Assembly (NCBI GenBank): GCA_025517525.1
Contig: JAOPJZ010000001.1
Span: 527,739-591,738, forward strand
Length of the DNA: 64,000 nucleotides
Source of the DNA: Natronosalvus hydrolyticus
GTDB lineage: Archaea; Halobacteriota; Halobacteria; Halobacteriales; Natrialbaceae
Direction of reading: 5' to 3'
The translations under genes were made by a program, and so were the position numbers. This document shows, one piece after another, positions 41,701-50,874 of the stretch. The notes beneath the pieces are model-generated. The model searched no databases. It was not told the origin of the DNA and was given only the letters and a program-made list of their open reading frames with translations. The first letter of the stretch is position 1; each line of letters starts with the position of its first letter.

Positions 41701-42876
41701 TCAGTCGTCTTCCTCGTTTTCCTCTTCATCATCGTCGTTACTTACCCAATCCTGTTCATCCAGTCTAGTTTGTTCGGGAGTAAAGTCCTCCATCACGTCT
41801 TCGAAGGCACGCTCTTTGTGCTTCACCTCCGACCGGTGGTTCAGGAATTTGGTTTCAACAGCCTTCTTCGCCGCCTTGATCCGCTTCCCTTTGAACAGAA
41901 TTCGGTAGTCGTGAGACGAGTTCAACCGTTCAGGTGCAGATGTGAACAACTCGATCTCTACACCTGTGTCGAGCAAGGAGTCAACCCTTTCTTCGACCAA
42001 TTGTTCACGCACTTCGCCCGTGAACCCGACCTGCAACTCCTCATCGAACTTCTCGTAGAACTCGCTACGGTTGAACTCGAAGGGATGCTCGTCGTTACCC
42101 TGCTGTTTCTCAGCGATGAGTTCCTCGACTAGAGATTGGAGTTGGGTGATCGGGTGGTCGCTGAACGTGAAGTTGATCGGGTTCTCGATTAACCCGGCAT
42201 CGATGGAATCGTTGATCACGGAGGCCAGTTCGGGGTCACGAACCTCACCGTGGATGTTCACCATCTTCTGGTCGCCGAAATCGTATCCCCAGAACGCGTA
42301 GTTCGGAGGGATGTCCACGTCATCGGCGAGTCGATCGTAGTCCATCGCGAAGATCGAAATTGCTCTCCCGAGGAGAACATACTGCTCGTGTCGGATTTCC
42401 TTATCCTCGATTCCAAGCTGCTCCTTCAGCTTCTCCCGATAGTCATCGGTGTTGATTGCCTCCTCTATGTCTTCTAATTCGTTGATCCAATCCCGTCCTG
42501 CGTTGCTTCCCGATTTGCATTCAACGATACAGAGGTAGATGCTATCTTCCTCTTCCTTCGCGAGGAGGGCATCTCCGTTCCGAACACCTTCTTCGCCGAC
42601 AGCTTCGGAGTTCTGCTCTTCCAAGGGCTCGGTGAACGCGAACCTATACCCGCTCGAGTACCCGTCGGCGATGGGGTTCTGATGGAACGCGGATGCTGTT
42701 GCGATGATTAATTCGAGATGGTTCTCCGACTGATCCACCTCTTGGTTAAGTTCATCGTAGATCTCGTCCACGCTGAGGTCGTCAAGTGCCGTTTCGAGGC
42801 ACTGGTCGAACTCGCGCCTGTCGTCTGGAGCCAAGCGTGAGCGATAATCCTCGATCCGTTCGTCGACCCCTGACAT
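41701..42876 (-). CDS. PD-(D/E)XK-like nuclease candidate (operon partner of 42880-43962)
   Basis: This is an acidic soluble protein of 391 residues. NGDALLAKEEEDSIYLCIVE then CKSGSNAGRDWI shows the D...ExK arrangement (D about 103, E-C-K near 119-121) of the PD-(D/E)XK superfamily, with a helix following. The rest (about 150-391) is mixed and unrecognised, ending in an Asp/Glu-rich tail. It begins 3 bp after the stop of the upstream gene, so the two are a coupled pair. A two-gene restriction or abortive-infection-type system is plausible, given the nuclease motif and the accessory location (inference). Confidence 0.65.
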   Translation of the reverse strand: MSGVDERIEDYRSRLAPDDRREFDQCLETALDDLSVDEIYDELNQEVDQSENHLELIIATASAFHQNPIADGYSSGYRFAFTEPLEEQNSEAVGEEGVRNGDALLAKEEEDSIYLCIVECKSGSNAGRDWINELEDIEEAINTDDYREKLKEQLGIEDKEIRHEQYVLLGRAISIFAMDYDRLADDVDIPPNYAFWGYDFGDQKMVNIHGEVRDPELASVINDSIDAGLIENPINFTFSDHPITQLQSLVEELIAEKQQGNDEHPFEFNRSEFYEKFDEELQVGFTGEVREQLVEERVDSLLDTGVEIELFTSAPERLNSSHDYRILFKGKRIKAAKKAVETKFLNHRSEVKHKERAFEDVMEDFTPEQTRLDEQDWVSNDDDEEENEEDD

Positions 42877-42879
42877 ACC

Positions 42880-43962
42880 TCAGTTTACCTGAATGGCGGT
42901 GGATTCTGGGTCGAGTTGGTCGTTGATGAATTCAAAGACCCGAACCGACTGGTCGATCCCCGTGTGCTCTCGCGGGTAGATACGGATCGAGTCGTTGTGC
43001 GAACGAAGAATAGTTTTTCCGAGCGACCTGTCGTCTATCAGTTCGGCTTTGAACTGCGGGACTTCCTGATCAAATGAGACATCGATCTTCCCGAGGTTGA
43101 ACTCCCACTCTTCCAATTCTTCACTCTCGATCAACTCGACGTCCTCCTCGGTGATCGGCGAGTCCAGTTGAACAGCCCACGGTCGGCTCTCTGGGATGGT
43201 CTGTCCCCCTGCGAACTCGTTCCGCAGCCGCTTGAACCCCGAAGTGTCGATCGCCTGCTTAACTTCACGCAACCGATCGATCGAATCCTCGATCACCCTG
43301 AGAACCTCGCCGAGCCCGCCGTTCTTGATCGTGAAAACACCGCGAGTGGTGACGCGAAACTTGAACTCGTTTGCCTTCTGGAACTTCAAATTCGTCGGAA
43401 GAACACCGTATTCGTACTTGATCTCGTTGAAAGTCTCGAGCCCGTCCTTCCCGTAATACTGGAAGGTGCGTTCATATCGTGGCCTGCGGTCGGCAGGGAT
43501 CTCCGAGTGGCGGCTTCGAGTCGCGGTGAAGTACGGCATTATCACGTCAGGGTAGTTCTGCACGATGCGTTGCCGCAGATTCTCCATTTCCGTCTTCGAG
43601 ATCCAGAGGCGACCGATCGACCGATGTCCCTTCAGGTAGGCATCGATCGTTTCCGGCATATCCTCGGTCTTTCTGCCGGTTGTGAACCAGATGGGGAATT
43701 CGTCGCTGAGGTAGAGGTAGTAAGGGATGTCGAGTTGGTGGGCGTTGAGAAGGAGTAGGTCGCCCATTTCTTCTTCGACTCTAAAGTGGGACTCGGTAGA
43801 TTCGATGAGGTCGTCCTTGGAGTCGAAGTCGCTGATGGAGCCGATGACGCTTAGGTCGCCGTCGAGATTGGAGGATGAGAAGTCTTGGATGTGCTCGGTG
43901 ACCTCTTCGAGGGTGTGGAATTCTTCTCCTTCGGCTTGTAGGAAGTCCAGTTCGTTCGGAAT
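42880..43962 (-). CDS. unrecognised protein, probable ATT start behind a perfect Shine-Dalgarno
   Basis: The coding frame is about 360 residues. The first ATG is at 43767, but the frame upstream of it is clearly coding for another 65 codons (NELDFLQAEGEEFHTLEEVT, then EHIQDFSSSNLDGDLSVIGS). It ends at a TGA that overlaps the Shine-Dalgarno sequence GGAGGTGA (43976-43969). The only start-like codon at proper spacing is ATT 43962-43960, 6 nt after GGAGGTGA; CTG at 43950 is the alternative. The product is mixed alpha/beta, with IPYYLYLSDEFPIWFTTGRK and FKFRVTTRGVFTIKNGGLGE. No family was recognised. It heads the operon with the nuclease candidate 41701-42876. Confidence 0.65.
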   Translation of the reverse strand: MPNELDFLQAEGEEFHTLEEVTEHIQDFSSSNLDGDLSVIGSISDFDSKDDLIESTESHFRVEEEMGDLLLLNAHQLDIPYYLYLSDEFPIWFTTGRKTEDMPETIDAYLKGHRSIGRLWISKTEMENLRQRIVQNYPDVIMPYFTATRSRHSEIPADRRPRYERTFQYYGKDGLETFNEIKYEYGVLPTNLKFQKANEFKFRVTTRGVFTIKNGGLGEVLRVIEDSIDRLREVKQAIDTSGFKRLRNEFAGGQTIPESRPWAVQLDSPITEEDVELIESEELEEWEFNLGKIDVSFDQEVPQFKAELIDDRSLGKTILRSHNDSIRIYPREHTGIDQSVRVFEFINDQLDPESTAIQVN

Positions 43963-43968
43963 ACGAGG

Positions 43969-43976
43969 TCACCTCC
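43969..43976 (-). promoter_or_regulatory. ribosome binding site deciding an ATT start
   Basis: GGAGGTGA on the minus strand is fully complementary to the 16S 3' end core. It lies 6 nt before the ATT at 43962, and no ATG, GTG or TTG occurs in the usable window in the coding frame. Confidence 0.6.
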
Positions 43977-44161
43977 GTTTGCTGGCTAGACTTTCTGGGT
44001 GGCACACATAAAACTATGCGCCATTCTATATTCCACTAATACCGGGAGAAAATATATTTGCCGTAGTGGGGGGTTCTGTGTACGGTTCGAGTCCTCAACG
44101 GGATGCAACGGTTTTCAATCGCTCGGAAGAACTATGCAGCGAGAGACAAGAACAACCGCTA

Positions 44162-44770
44162 ATGCCGGTTCTCGACGCGATCCAGATCTTTCTCGTCTCC
44201 CTCGTTCTACTCGTCGGCCTCACCAACCTGTACCTGTCACATATCTCCAAGCCAAAATCAGAGATCGTGCTCAACGCCGAGGTGTCCTCCCGGTCGGAAG
44301 CGAAGCATATGGAGGGTGAGTTCGACTACTGGCTGTACTTCCACGCGAACAACCGCGGTAACGACAATGGGTACGTCACGTCGGCGGAACTCCTCCGGCT
44401 CAAGTTCTTCGATGAGGACGAACCAGACGAAGTGAAGACGTTGGAAGGCAGAGACCTCGAGGATGGCGTGTATGGCCAGATGCCGCTCGTCATCCTGCAA
44501 CGAGAACGAGAGAACGAACGGAACGAGCGCGGCGCGTTGCTCGTTAAAGAGGGCGATGTAGACGAGATTCTGGTTGTGCTTCGAGTCTTCTCGGGCGAAC
44601 TGGTACCGCTGGTACAGAAGTACGATCAAACCCGGGCTGTACTGGAGTTTGAAATAGTGGACAGTGAACGGAAGTACACGGAGGTTTGCGAGAGCGAAGC
44701 GGTGAGGACAAGAGAGTTGGTGCCACACTGGGTGGATGAAGATCCGGAGATCGTAGAAGAACAGGACTGA
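44162..44770 (+). CDS. membrane-anchored protein of 202 residues
   Basis: One N-terminal helix (AIQIFLVSLVLLVGLTNLYL, about 6-25) anchors an otherwise soluble domain. That domain is beta-rich at first (EFDYWLYFHANNRGNDNGYV), then acidic and charged (ILQRERENERNERGALLVKE) with a final strand region. ATG 44162 is preferred; the longer frame from 44066 would overlap the promoter. It is divergent from the ATT-start gene and convergent with the TraB-like gene. No family was recognised. The single helix with a cytosolic or external beta domain is a layout seen in sensors, but nothing specific supports that. Confidence 0.65.
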   Translation: MPVLDAIQIFLVSLVLLVGLTNLYLSHISKPKSEIVLNAEVSSRSEAKHMEGEFDYWLYFHANNRGNDNGYVTSAELLRLKFFDEDEPDEVKTLEGRDLEDGVYGQMPLVILQRERENERNERGALLVKEGDVDEILVVLRVFSGELVPLVQKYDQTRAVLEFEIVDSERKYTEVCESEAVRTRELVPHWVDEDPEIVEEQD

Positions 44771-44781
44771 AACGTGCGTTT

Positions 44782-45519
44782 TCAACTGAGCGTCCACGCA
44801 AAACGTGCGTACGCCACGAACAATGTGTAGACTATCCAGAGGACGCTGACGAAGACGAACGATGGATAGGCGATATCCTTGGCGTGCTGCCACGAGTACC
44901 ACGGGTACTTCGGCACCTCACGCACCACATCGATACCTTCTGGCAGGTGATCGATCACCGGGTCAGCGTGGTCGTCGCCCACAACGGCTACGACCCGCCC
45001 ACCATCCTCAGCTGCATCGATGATCAACTGTGCCATCTGTTCGTCTCGACTCCCTGCCGAACGGTTGGATTCGTGGATCCGGAGAAGGAGGACGGGGAGA
45101 ATCGCACTCGCGATCAGGAGCGGAACGCCGTAGATGTGGATTTCGGCGATGCCAAAGAGTGCAGCGGCGAAGAACAGCACGAGGAAGAGTGCGGCGGCAC
45201 CGATGCGGGCGAGGATGTGGGAGTTTTCGAGAACGGATGCGTCGGATTCGCGCGTTTTCGTCACTTCGGCGTCTTGTGCTTCGGCGATGTCTTCGAGGAC
45301 GGAGCTATCGGTTTGGAGGATGCGGAAGAACAGGTAGTTCGTGAGGAGCATCGCGAAAGCGTACCACGTTTGGAGCAGCCCGTATTCGGCTTCTCGCTCC
45401 GGGCCTTCGAGGACAAGGTGGTCGACGCCTTCGACGAGAAGTTTGCGTTCGTGGGCGAGGTCGCCCCGGGAACTGTGAAGTTCGCCTTTGATGATTATCT
45501 CTGTGTCTTCGCCGCTCAT
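44782..45519 (-). CDS. TraB/PrgY-like membrane protein
   Basis: The protein has 245 residues from ATG 45519. The start IIIKGELHSSRGDLAHERKL resembles the GTxH...S opening of TraB/TIKI folds, and DHLVLEGPEREAEYG matches the following conserved glutamate. VVAVVGDDHADPVIDHLPEG is like the VGxxHxxG motif late in the family. Two or three helices are inserted between (about 120-165), and one helix ends the protein (SFVFVSVLWIVYTLFVAYAR). TraB-fold proteins are putative metallohydrolases; the archaeal members are uncharacterised. The assignment is by motif only. Confidence 0.55.
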   Translation of the reverse strand: MSGEDTEIIIKGELHSSRGDLAHERKLLVEGVDHLVLEGPEREAEYGLLQTWYAFAMLLTNYLFFRILQTDSSVLEDIAEAQDAEVTKTRESDASVLENSHILARIGAAALFLVLFFAAALFGIAEIHIYGVPLLIASAILPVLLLRIHESNRSAGSRDEQMAQLIIDAAEDGGRVVAVVGDDHADPVIDHLPEGIDVVREVPKYPWYSWQHAKDIAYPSFVFVSVLWIVYTLFVAYARFAWTLS

Positions 45520-45733
45520 CAGGCCGTATGAATCATCAATATCTCTTAATAGTGCTGGCGCGGGAGTCCTTCTGTCCGCCTTGATGTTGGTTCTGGTTAT
45601 CTTTGGAACTCGACAATCTACCGAGTCAGGCTCTGCAGTGACCACCCTCGTGGTCGGCATTTGCAGGGAGAAGCGGCGGAAACCCTCGAGAGGACAGCGT
45701 TAAACCGGGAACTGACCCACGCGTTGGTGAAGG

Positions 45734-46234
45734 GTGAATAAAGCCTCCAACTACGTTCAAACGACAAAAGAGCAGTCGGCAGTTCGCAAGTTCGTCGCCG
45801 ATCACGGCTGTCCCGTCAACCGCAAAGACATTGAACACCTCACGATTGCTGGCCGTTCAGTGGCCGTCGCCAAAGACCTGACCGAGGCCGAGCGCGAGCT
45901 GGTCGCCGAGGCGATCCGGGATACCAAGCCAGTCACAAAGGCCTGTTTCGGTAACTCACTCGAACTGTGTGAGTACGACGAGCGGTTCAAATACACCGAG
46001 GGATTTGCCTCCCTCGACGAATTCGACGTTAGCGGCTTCGAGCACGCATGGTGTATGCTCGATAGCGAGAAACTGGTGGATGTGACGACAACGTTCGATG
46101 ATTATTACGGCGTCGTCCTCGCTGACCACACGATCCGGCGCTATACTGATGAGGAGAACCGTTACTATGGCGTCATCGGCAACCACCGTAATCGGTTCGA
46201 ATTCCTGTGCGAGCAGGGATACATGGAAGCGTAG
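45734..46234 (+). CDS. unrecognised protein of 166 residues, GTG start
   Basis: This is a soluble protein starting at GTG 45734 (MNKASNYVQTTKEQSAVRKF). KDIEHLTIAGRSVAVAKDLT and TKPVTKACFGNSLELCEYDE are compact motifs; Cys residues are scattered. The C-terminal part (TFDDYYGVVLADHTIRRYTD, then RYYGVIGNHRNRFEFLCEQG) is beta-rich and Tyr-rich. Family not recognised. It stands before the BREX operon but is separated from brxA by 123 bp, so it is probably not part of the BREX transcript. Confidence 0.6.
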   Translation: MNKASNYVQTTKEQSAVRKFVADHGCPVNRKDIEHLTIAGRSVAVAKDLTEAERELVAEAIRDTKPVTKACFGNSLELCEYDERFKYTEGFASLDEFDVSGFEHAWCMLDSEKLVDVTTTFDDYYGVVLADHTIRRYTDEENRYYGVIGNHRNRFEFLCEQGYMEA

Positions 46235-46357
46235 CCACGTCCGAGGGACTGGTTTCCTCGGTACTCAGCCTCCAGCTTTGGCTGGGATCGCGGATACGCC
46301 GCAGTTGGCGAGGGGTCACCATATCAACTAAGTGCTGTGGATGGCTCCTCACAAAAT

Positions 46358-47200
46358 ATGACTCTTCGCACCGACGGGGAAGGTACTAATCTCCCGTCGC
46401 TCGATTCGACATTTTCTCAGGACGAGGTGTCGATGGCGCTTACGAGATGTGGTCTTCTCGTCGAAAAGGCAGAGAAGCTCGCCCAGCTCTACGCACGACA
46501 TCGTGACTGGACAGTCGTTGAAGAGAAGTGGCTCAACGAACGGTTCGATGAACGAAGCACGCGAGGAAGCTCTCAGACCATTTACCGCGCCCTCAGCTCC
46601 CGCTTCAACACCGCTGGCAAGAGTCTCCCAGCTATCTCTCGCCTGCCTTCAGTCTTCGAGCAGTGTGAGACCTCGCGCGACAAAGCACAGGTTCTGTACT
46701 TCTATCTGATCGAAGACGACCCGCTCGTGAAATACGCCGTCCATCGCTATGTCAAGCGGCTTCAGGAGACGGGTGTTGACGGTCTCGGTTTTGAGCAAGA
46801 GACCGTGGAACGCATCCTGAACGAATTCCACTACGATGACGGTAGTGAATATGACTACGCGGAGTCGACGACGCGTCGATGGGGCGAAGGGCTCCGCTCC
46901 GTGATGCGCGAGATCGACGTCCTCGAGACCCAGCAGGCGCTACGGGGCCAAGTTCCCAATATTGGCACGATCCCGTTGCTGGTTGCTTCAGGTTACTCGT
47001 GGGAGACCCACGGAGACGACTGGCTCTCCCAGCCCACGGGCTGGCTCTATCTCTTCCAGCCGGAGCAGTACTGGGAGTCGTTGGCCGAACGCCTCAGCGA
47101 GCATCCGAGTTGGGAGGCGAGCGGCATTCACGGCGGATTGCGGCTTCAACCAACCGAAGATACGTACGGATGGGCCGACCAAGTGGAGGGAGACGAATGA
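46358..47200 (+). CDS. brxA: BREX protein BrxA
   Basis: The protein has 280 residues from ATG 46358, the usual size for BrxA (DUF1819). The helical opening (TFSQDEVSMALTRCGLLVEK) and the middle LSSRFNTAGKSLPAISRLPS with KAQVLYFYLIEDDPLVKYAV are like members of this family. The C-terminal part (FQPEQYWESLAERLSEHPSW) is also typical. BrxA is a small DNA-binding BREX component. It overlaps the next gene by 4 nt (ATGA at 47197), giving a tight operon. GTG 46337 in the same frame would add seven residues. The position directly before brxC and brxB supports the assignment more than any single motif. Confidence 0.82.
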   Translation: MTLRTDGEGTNLPSLDSTFSQDEVSMALTRCGLLVEKAEKLAQLYARHRDWTVVEEKWLNERFDERSTRGSSQTIYRALSSRFNTAGKSLPAISRLPSVFEQCETSRDKAQVLYFYLIEDDPLVKYAVHRYVKRLQETGVDGLGFEQETVERILNEFHYDDGSEYDYAESTTRRWGEGLRSVMREIDVLETQQALRGQVPNIGTIPLLVASGYSWETHGDDWLSQPTGWLYLFQPEQYWESLAERLSEHPSWEASGIHGGLRLQPTEDTYGWADQVEGDE

Positions 47201-50200
47201 CTCGCGAGGAGTGGTTCAAAGCCGATGTCGGTGCTGACTTCGAGGAGTCCGTCCGTATCGATCGCGAGGACAACGGTCGCGACCATCGGTTGGAGTCGAT
47301 CGACACATACCACATCACGGATGAAGCTGAGAGCTTCATGCGCGATTTCTTCTCCCGTCTCCTCGGGCGGTCGGAGGACATGCGCTCCGGTGCGAACTAT
47401 TGGCTCTACGGTTACTACGGCAGCGGGAAGAGCCACCTCCTCAGCGTTCTCCGGGGATTGATGGACAGTGAATGGCTTCGCCGGCAGGATACCACTTGGG
47501 CACAACTGACCGACGGACGCTCGCTGTCAACGCTGGAGACAACGTGGGAATCGATCCACGACGAGTGCGAAGTCATCCCGATCTCGGTGAACCTGCTCAA
47601 GTATCAGGGGCAGAAAGAGCGGAGCTTCAGCGAGATCGTACTCCGCTCCGCCCACACGTCGGAGCAACTCACCGGCGTCGATGGTGGATTTTCCTCACAA
47701 CTCGACGTTGCGTACTTCGAGGACTGGTATCGAACGACCGACGCGTGGCCCGAGCGGACGGAACGCGCTAGGTCGGCACTCGAAGGCACTATCGGCGATC
47801 CGGCCAAGTATGACTGGCAGGACGTCCAGCAGTACAGTGCCCTCGCCAACGTGGTGTTGCCGGCGCTCTTCGAGGAGCAAACCGGCACGGGGGATGGGCT
47901 GGACGATCTGACGCCGTCAGAACTCGATCCAGAGGCGATGGTCGAGCGACTCGAGGATCTGCGAAGCGAGCGCGAGGCCGAACTCGATCGGCCGGTGAAA
48001 CTCGTGCTGTTGCTCGACGAAGTGAGTCTCTTCATCGGGACTGACTTCGACCGTCTCACCGAGTTACAGACGCTCGCCGAGAGCGTCGACGAGATCGGTG
48101 ACGGCAACATCCAGTTGGTGGCGACGGCGCAGGCCAAGATCGAAGATGTTCAGCCGCAGTTCGCTGCTCGTGGTGCCGACTTCAGCATCGTCAAGGATCG
48201 GTTCCCCCATCGGTTCGGACTTCCGAGCAGACACGTCGGAGAGATCTCGACGCAGCGACTGTTACAGAAGACGGAGTTCGGCAGAAACGAGGTGGAACGC
48301 GTTCTCGACCGAACCAGCAACGACCCGGAGACGCTGCTCGTGTACTCCGGCATCGAGGGGAACACCGAACCGCCACTCGACGACATCGATCGCGAGCAGC
48401 TGCTCGACTTCTATCCGTTCCTTCCCTATCAACCATCCCTGTTCCTCGAAATTCTCTCGAACCTTCGGCAGGAGGCACGCGATCCGGCCAAGTCGATCTT
48501 CTCGGGGACGGCCCGTGCGATACTCGCGCTGGTTCACGGACTCCTGCAGGAGTGGGCGACGAATGACGGAGAGACGCACGCTATCTCGCTTGTCGACTTC
48601 TACGACCTCATCGAACCAGAGCTAGAGGACATCACGCCACAGGACGTTGAGGTCATCGAGGAGATCGAGGAACAACACGGAGCGGGTCGGTTAGACGCGG
48701 TCGATGTGGGCGTCGCGAAGGCGGTCTTGTTGCTTCAGCACGTCCCCGAGACGATTCCGATGTCCGAACGGAACCTCGCCGTCGCCGTGCTGAGCGACCT
48801 CGATGGCCCGACGCTATTCCAGATGGAAAACCGGGTCGAGGAGTCGCTCCAACGACTTCGGAAGTTCATTCGCCCGACGCACGACGAAACGGGGGCGAGG
48901 TACGAGTTCGCCACGCAAGAGGAGCGGGAGATCATCGAGGCAGCCGAAGAGAATCTCGCCGATCCCGATTGGGACGCCATCATCAGAGCCGTCGATCGGT
49001 ACCTCTGGGAAGACATCATTCGTGACCTCTCGCTTCCGTCATCGGCGGAGTACGGCGACACAGGGGAGCAGTATCCCACTCGCTACCAGTTCTCCGTCGA
49101 CGGCATCGCTCTCGAGACGACAGTTGATGCCGAAGATGCGCTCGACGTCGAGGTTGCTATCGAGGGACTGACGCCGACTACAGCGGACGTCGATCACGAC
49201 GACGATCCGCTCGAATGGATCATCGATACGAACGGGATGGACGACCTTCGCGACACGCTCGTCGAATGGTGGTCGCTGCGAGCTGCGGTCGGTGACCACG
49301 GGCTTCCCCAGTCCGTGGAGCGCGATCTCTCGGATCGAGCAGCTCGCGTGCGAAGCAAAGTCGTCGAGGCGCTCAAAAGCGGCACGTTCACCGTCAAGGA
49401 TCGGACGGACATTCGTGGACTGACTACGGCGGTCGAAGCGTTCGTGGCGGTTCGCTACCCCGACGATTTCCATCCGACGATGCTACAGGTCGGAGCGGAT
49501 CACCTTCGGGAACTCCAGAGCCTCACGGCACAAGACCCACTTCCCGAATGGGCGCGACAGATCGAGGTTGCCACCGAAGATCCGGGGACACACGGCGGAT
49601 CGATACAGAACAACGTCCGGGCGTTCACGGGACGGCAACTGAAGCGGAGTGATGGGAGCCTCGCGATGGCGACGATTCTCGACGGGATCGTCGATGAAAG
49701 GCCCATCTACGAGGAGGCACGGCCCGCCCTCTGTGCCATCATTTGGGGACTCTGCCGAAAGGGAGACTTCCTGCCCGTAGACGAGTCGGAAAATTCGCTC
49801 GAATTGGATAGCGTCCTCGATCTCGACAGTTTGACGACGACGCGTCTGAAGATCGCTGAGGGAACTGGCGTCCGAGACGCACTCGAAAACGGTGGCTTCC
49901 TCGAGTCCACGGAAACCCTTCCCGACGGCATCGTTCGACTACAGAACGCCAACGAATCGCTCACAGGTCGGCTCGACAGTCTCATCGAGGACGTCGAGTT
50001 GGTCGCAGGGAGCGACATCCAAACGCAAGCTATCCGCGACTTGCTTGACTCGTTCGCGGATGCCCTCGAAAGCCAGAAGCGAGACGCAATCGACCGCCGA
50101 GACGCAGTGAAATCCGGTGACACCAATTGGAAGCAGACGGTCGAAGAGACGAACGACGCCCGAGAGTGGTATGGGGACGCCACGGAAGTGTGGAACTTGC

Positions 50201-50874
50201 GTCTCTCGGCTCTCACTCAACTCGACGCGCAACTCGTGATCGTGCGACAGTCGTTCGACTGGCTGACGGACGACTGTGAAACTGCTGGGAAACAGCTTCG
50301 TGAGAGTATCAAGGACTACGACGGCGAGTGGTGGACGCACGACGGATGGGATCGATTCAACGACGCCCGAACGGTTTCACCGTCACTGGACGACGCCGTC
50401 GAAGACGCGTGGGAGGCACATCGACAATCGACCGGCTTGGACGAACTTGTCTCTGAGCTTGACGGGCATTCGTGGATCCAGCAGTCAAGCGACTTCGAAT
50501 CGAACGTTCGACCTGCATTCGAGAGCGAGTACATCACCCCGCTTCGTCGAGTTGCCTCGTGGTACGAGGACATCTCCGAGGCTGTGACCACCATCGTCGG
50601 AGGCACCACGAGTACAGATGCCGACGGCTTCATTCGGGCCGCGAACACGCTGATCGACACCGAACCACTTCGCGTCGTCGCCGGCGACATCGACGAACTG
50701 CGGACGACCTTCGACGAACTCGAACGCATCGTCGGTGAGCGAACTCCATCGGAAGTCACTGCGATCGGCGTCGTTCCCTCGGATCGGGAGTCGCTCGATA
50801 GCGAACTCGAACGGTTGGCGGAGAGACACGATCTCAGTATCGAGCGGACGGAGACGGGGGTGATCGTTCGATGA
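47197..50874 (+). CDS. brxC: BREX P-loop ATPase BrxC (first copy)
   Basis: The protein has 1225 residues from ATG 47197. Walker A is YWLYGYYGSGKSHLLSVLRG (near residue 67), and Walker B is VKLVLLLDEVSLFIG (about 270). The opening EWFKADVGADFEESVRIDRE is typical of BrxC/PglY. It is a large cytosolic ATPase that forms the scaffold of BREX defence together with PglX and PglZ. The ORF as such runs from 46879, but the upstream 106 codons overlap brxA in another frame and are not real. Start and stop overlap brxA and brxB as ATGA. It shares the domain plan but little sequence with the second copy at 51449. Confidence 0.93.
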   Translation: MTREEWFKADVGADFEESVRIDREDNGRDHRLESIDTYHITDEAESFMRDFFSRLLGRSEDMRSGANYWLYGYYGSGKSHLLSVLRGLMDSEWLRRQDTTWAQLTDGRSLSTLETTWESIHDECEVIPISVNLLKYQGQKERSFSEIVLRSAHTSEQLTGVDGGFSSQLDVAYFEDWYRTTDAWPERTERARSALEGTIGDPAKYDWQDVQQYSALANVVLPALFEEQTGTGDGLDDLTPSELDPEAMVERLEDLRSEREAELDRPVKLVLLLDEVSLFIGTDFDRLTELQTLAESVDEIGDGNIQLVATAQAKIEDVQPQFAARGADFSIVKDRFPHRFGLPSRHVGEISTQRLLQKTEFGRNEVERVLDRTSNDPETLLVYSGIEGNTEPPLDDIDREQLLDFYPFLPYQPSLFLEILSNLRQEARDPAKSIFSGTARAILALVHGLLQEWATNDGETHAISLVDFYDLIEPELEDITPQDVEVIEEIEEQHGAGRLDAVDVGVAKAVLLLQHVPETIPMSERNLAVAVLSDLDGPTLFQMENRVEESLQRLRKFIRPTHDETGARYEFATQEEREIIEAAEENLADPDWDAIIRAVDRYLWEDIIRDLSLPSSAEYGDTGEQYPTRYQFSVDGIALETTVDAEDALDVEVAIEGLTPTTADVDHDDDPLEWIIDTNGMDDLRDTLVEWWSLRAAVGDHGLPQSVERDLSDRAARVRSKVVEALKSGTFTVKDRTDIRGLTTAVEAFVAVRYPDDFHPTMLQVGADHLRELQSLTAQDPLPEWARQIEVATEDPGTHGGSIQNNVRAFTGRQLKRSDGSLAMATILDGIVDERPIYEEARPALCAIIWGLCRKGDFLPVDESENSLELDSVLDLDSLTTTRLKIAEGTGVRDALENGGFLESTETLPDGIVRLQNANESLTGRLDSLIEDVELVAGSDIQTQAIRDLLDSFADALESQKRDAIDRRDAVKSGDTNWKQTVEETNDAREWYGDATEVWNLRLSALTQLDAQLVIVRQSFDWLTDDCETAGKQLRESIKDYDGEWWTHDGWDRFNDARTVSPSLDDAVEDAWEAHRQSTGLDELVSELDGHSWIQQSSDFESNVRPAFESEYITPLRRVASWYEDISEAVTTIVGGTTSTDADGFIRAANTLIDTEPLRVVAGDIDELRTTFDELERIVGERTPSEVTAIGVVPSDRESLDSELERLAERHDLSIERTETGVIVR

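Noticed and set aside
46879..47196. N-terminal extension of the brxC frame
   Set aside because: It overlaps brxA in another frame and reads as Arg/Pro-rich noise; the ATGA start at 47197 is clear.
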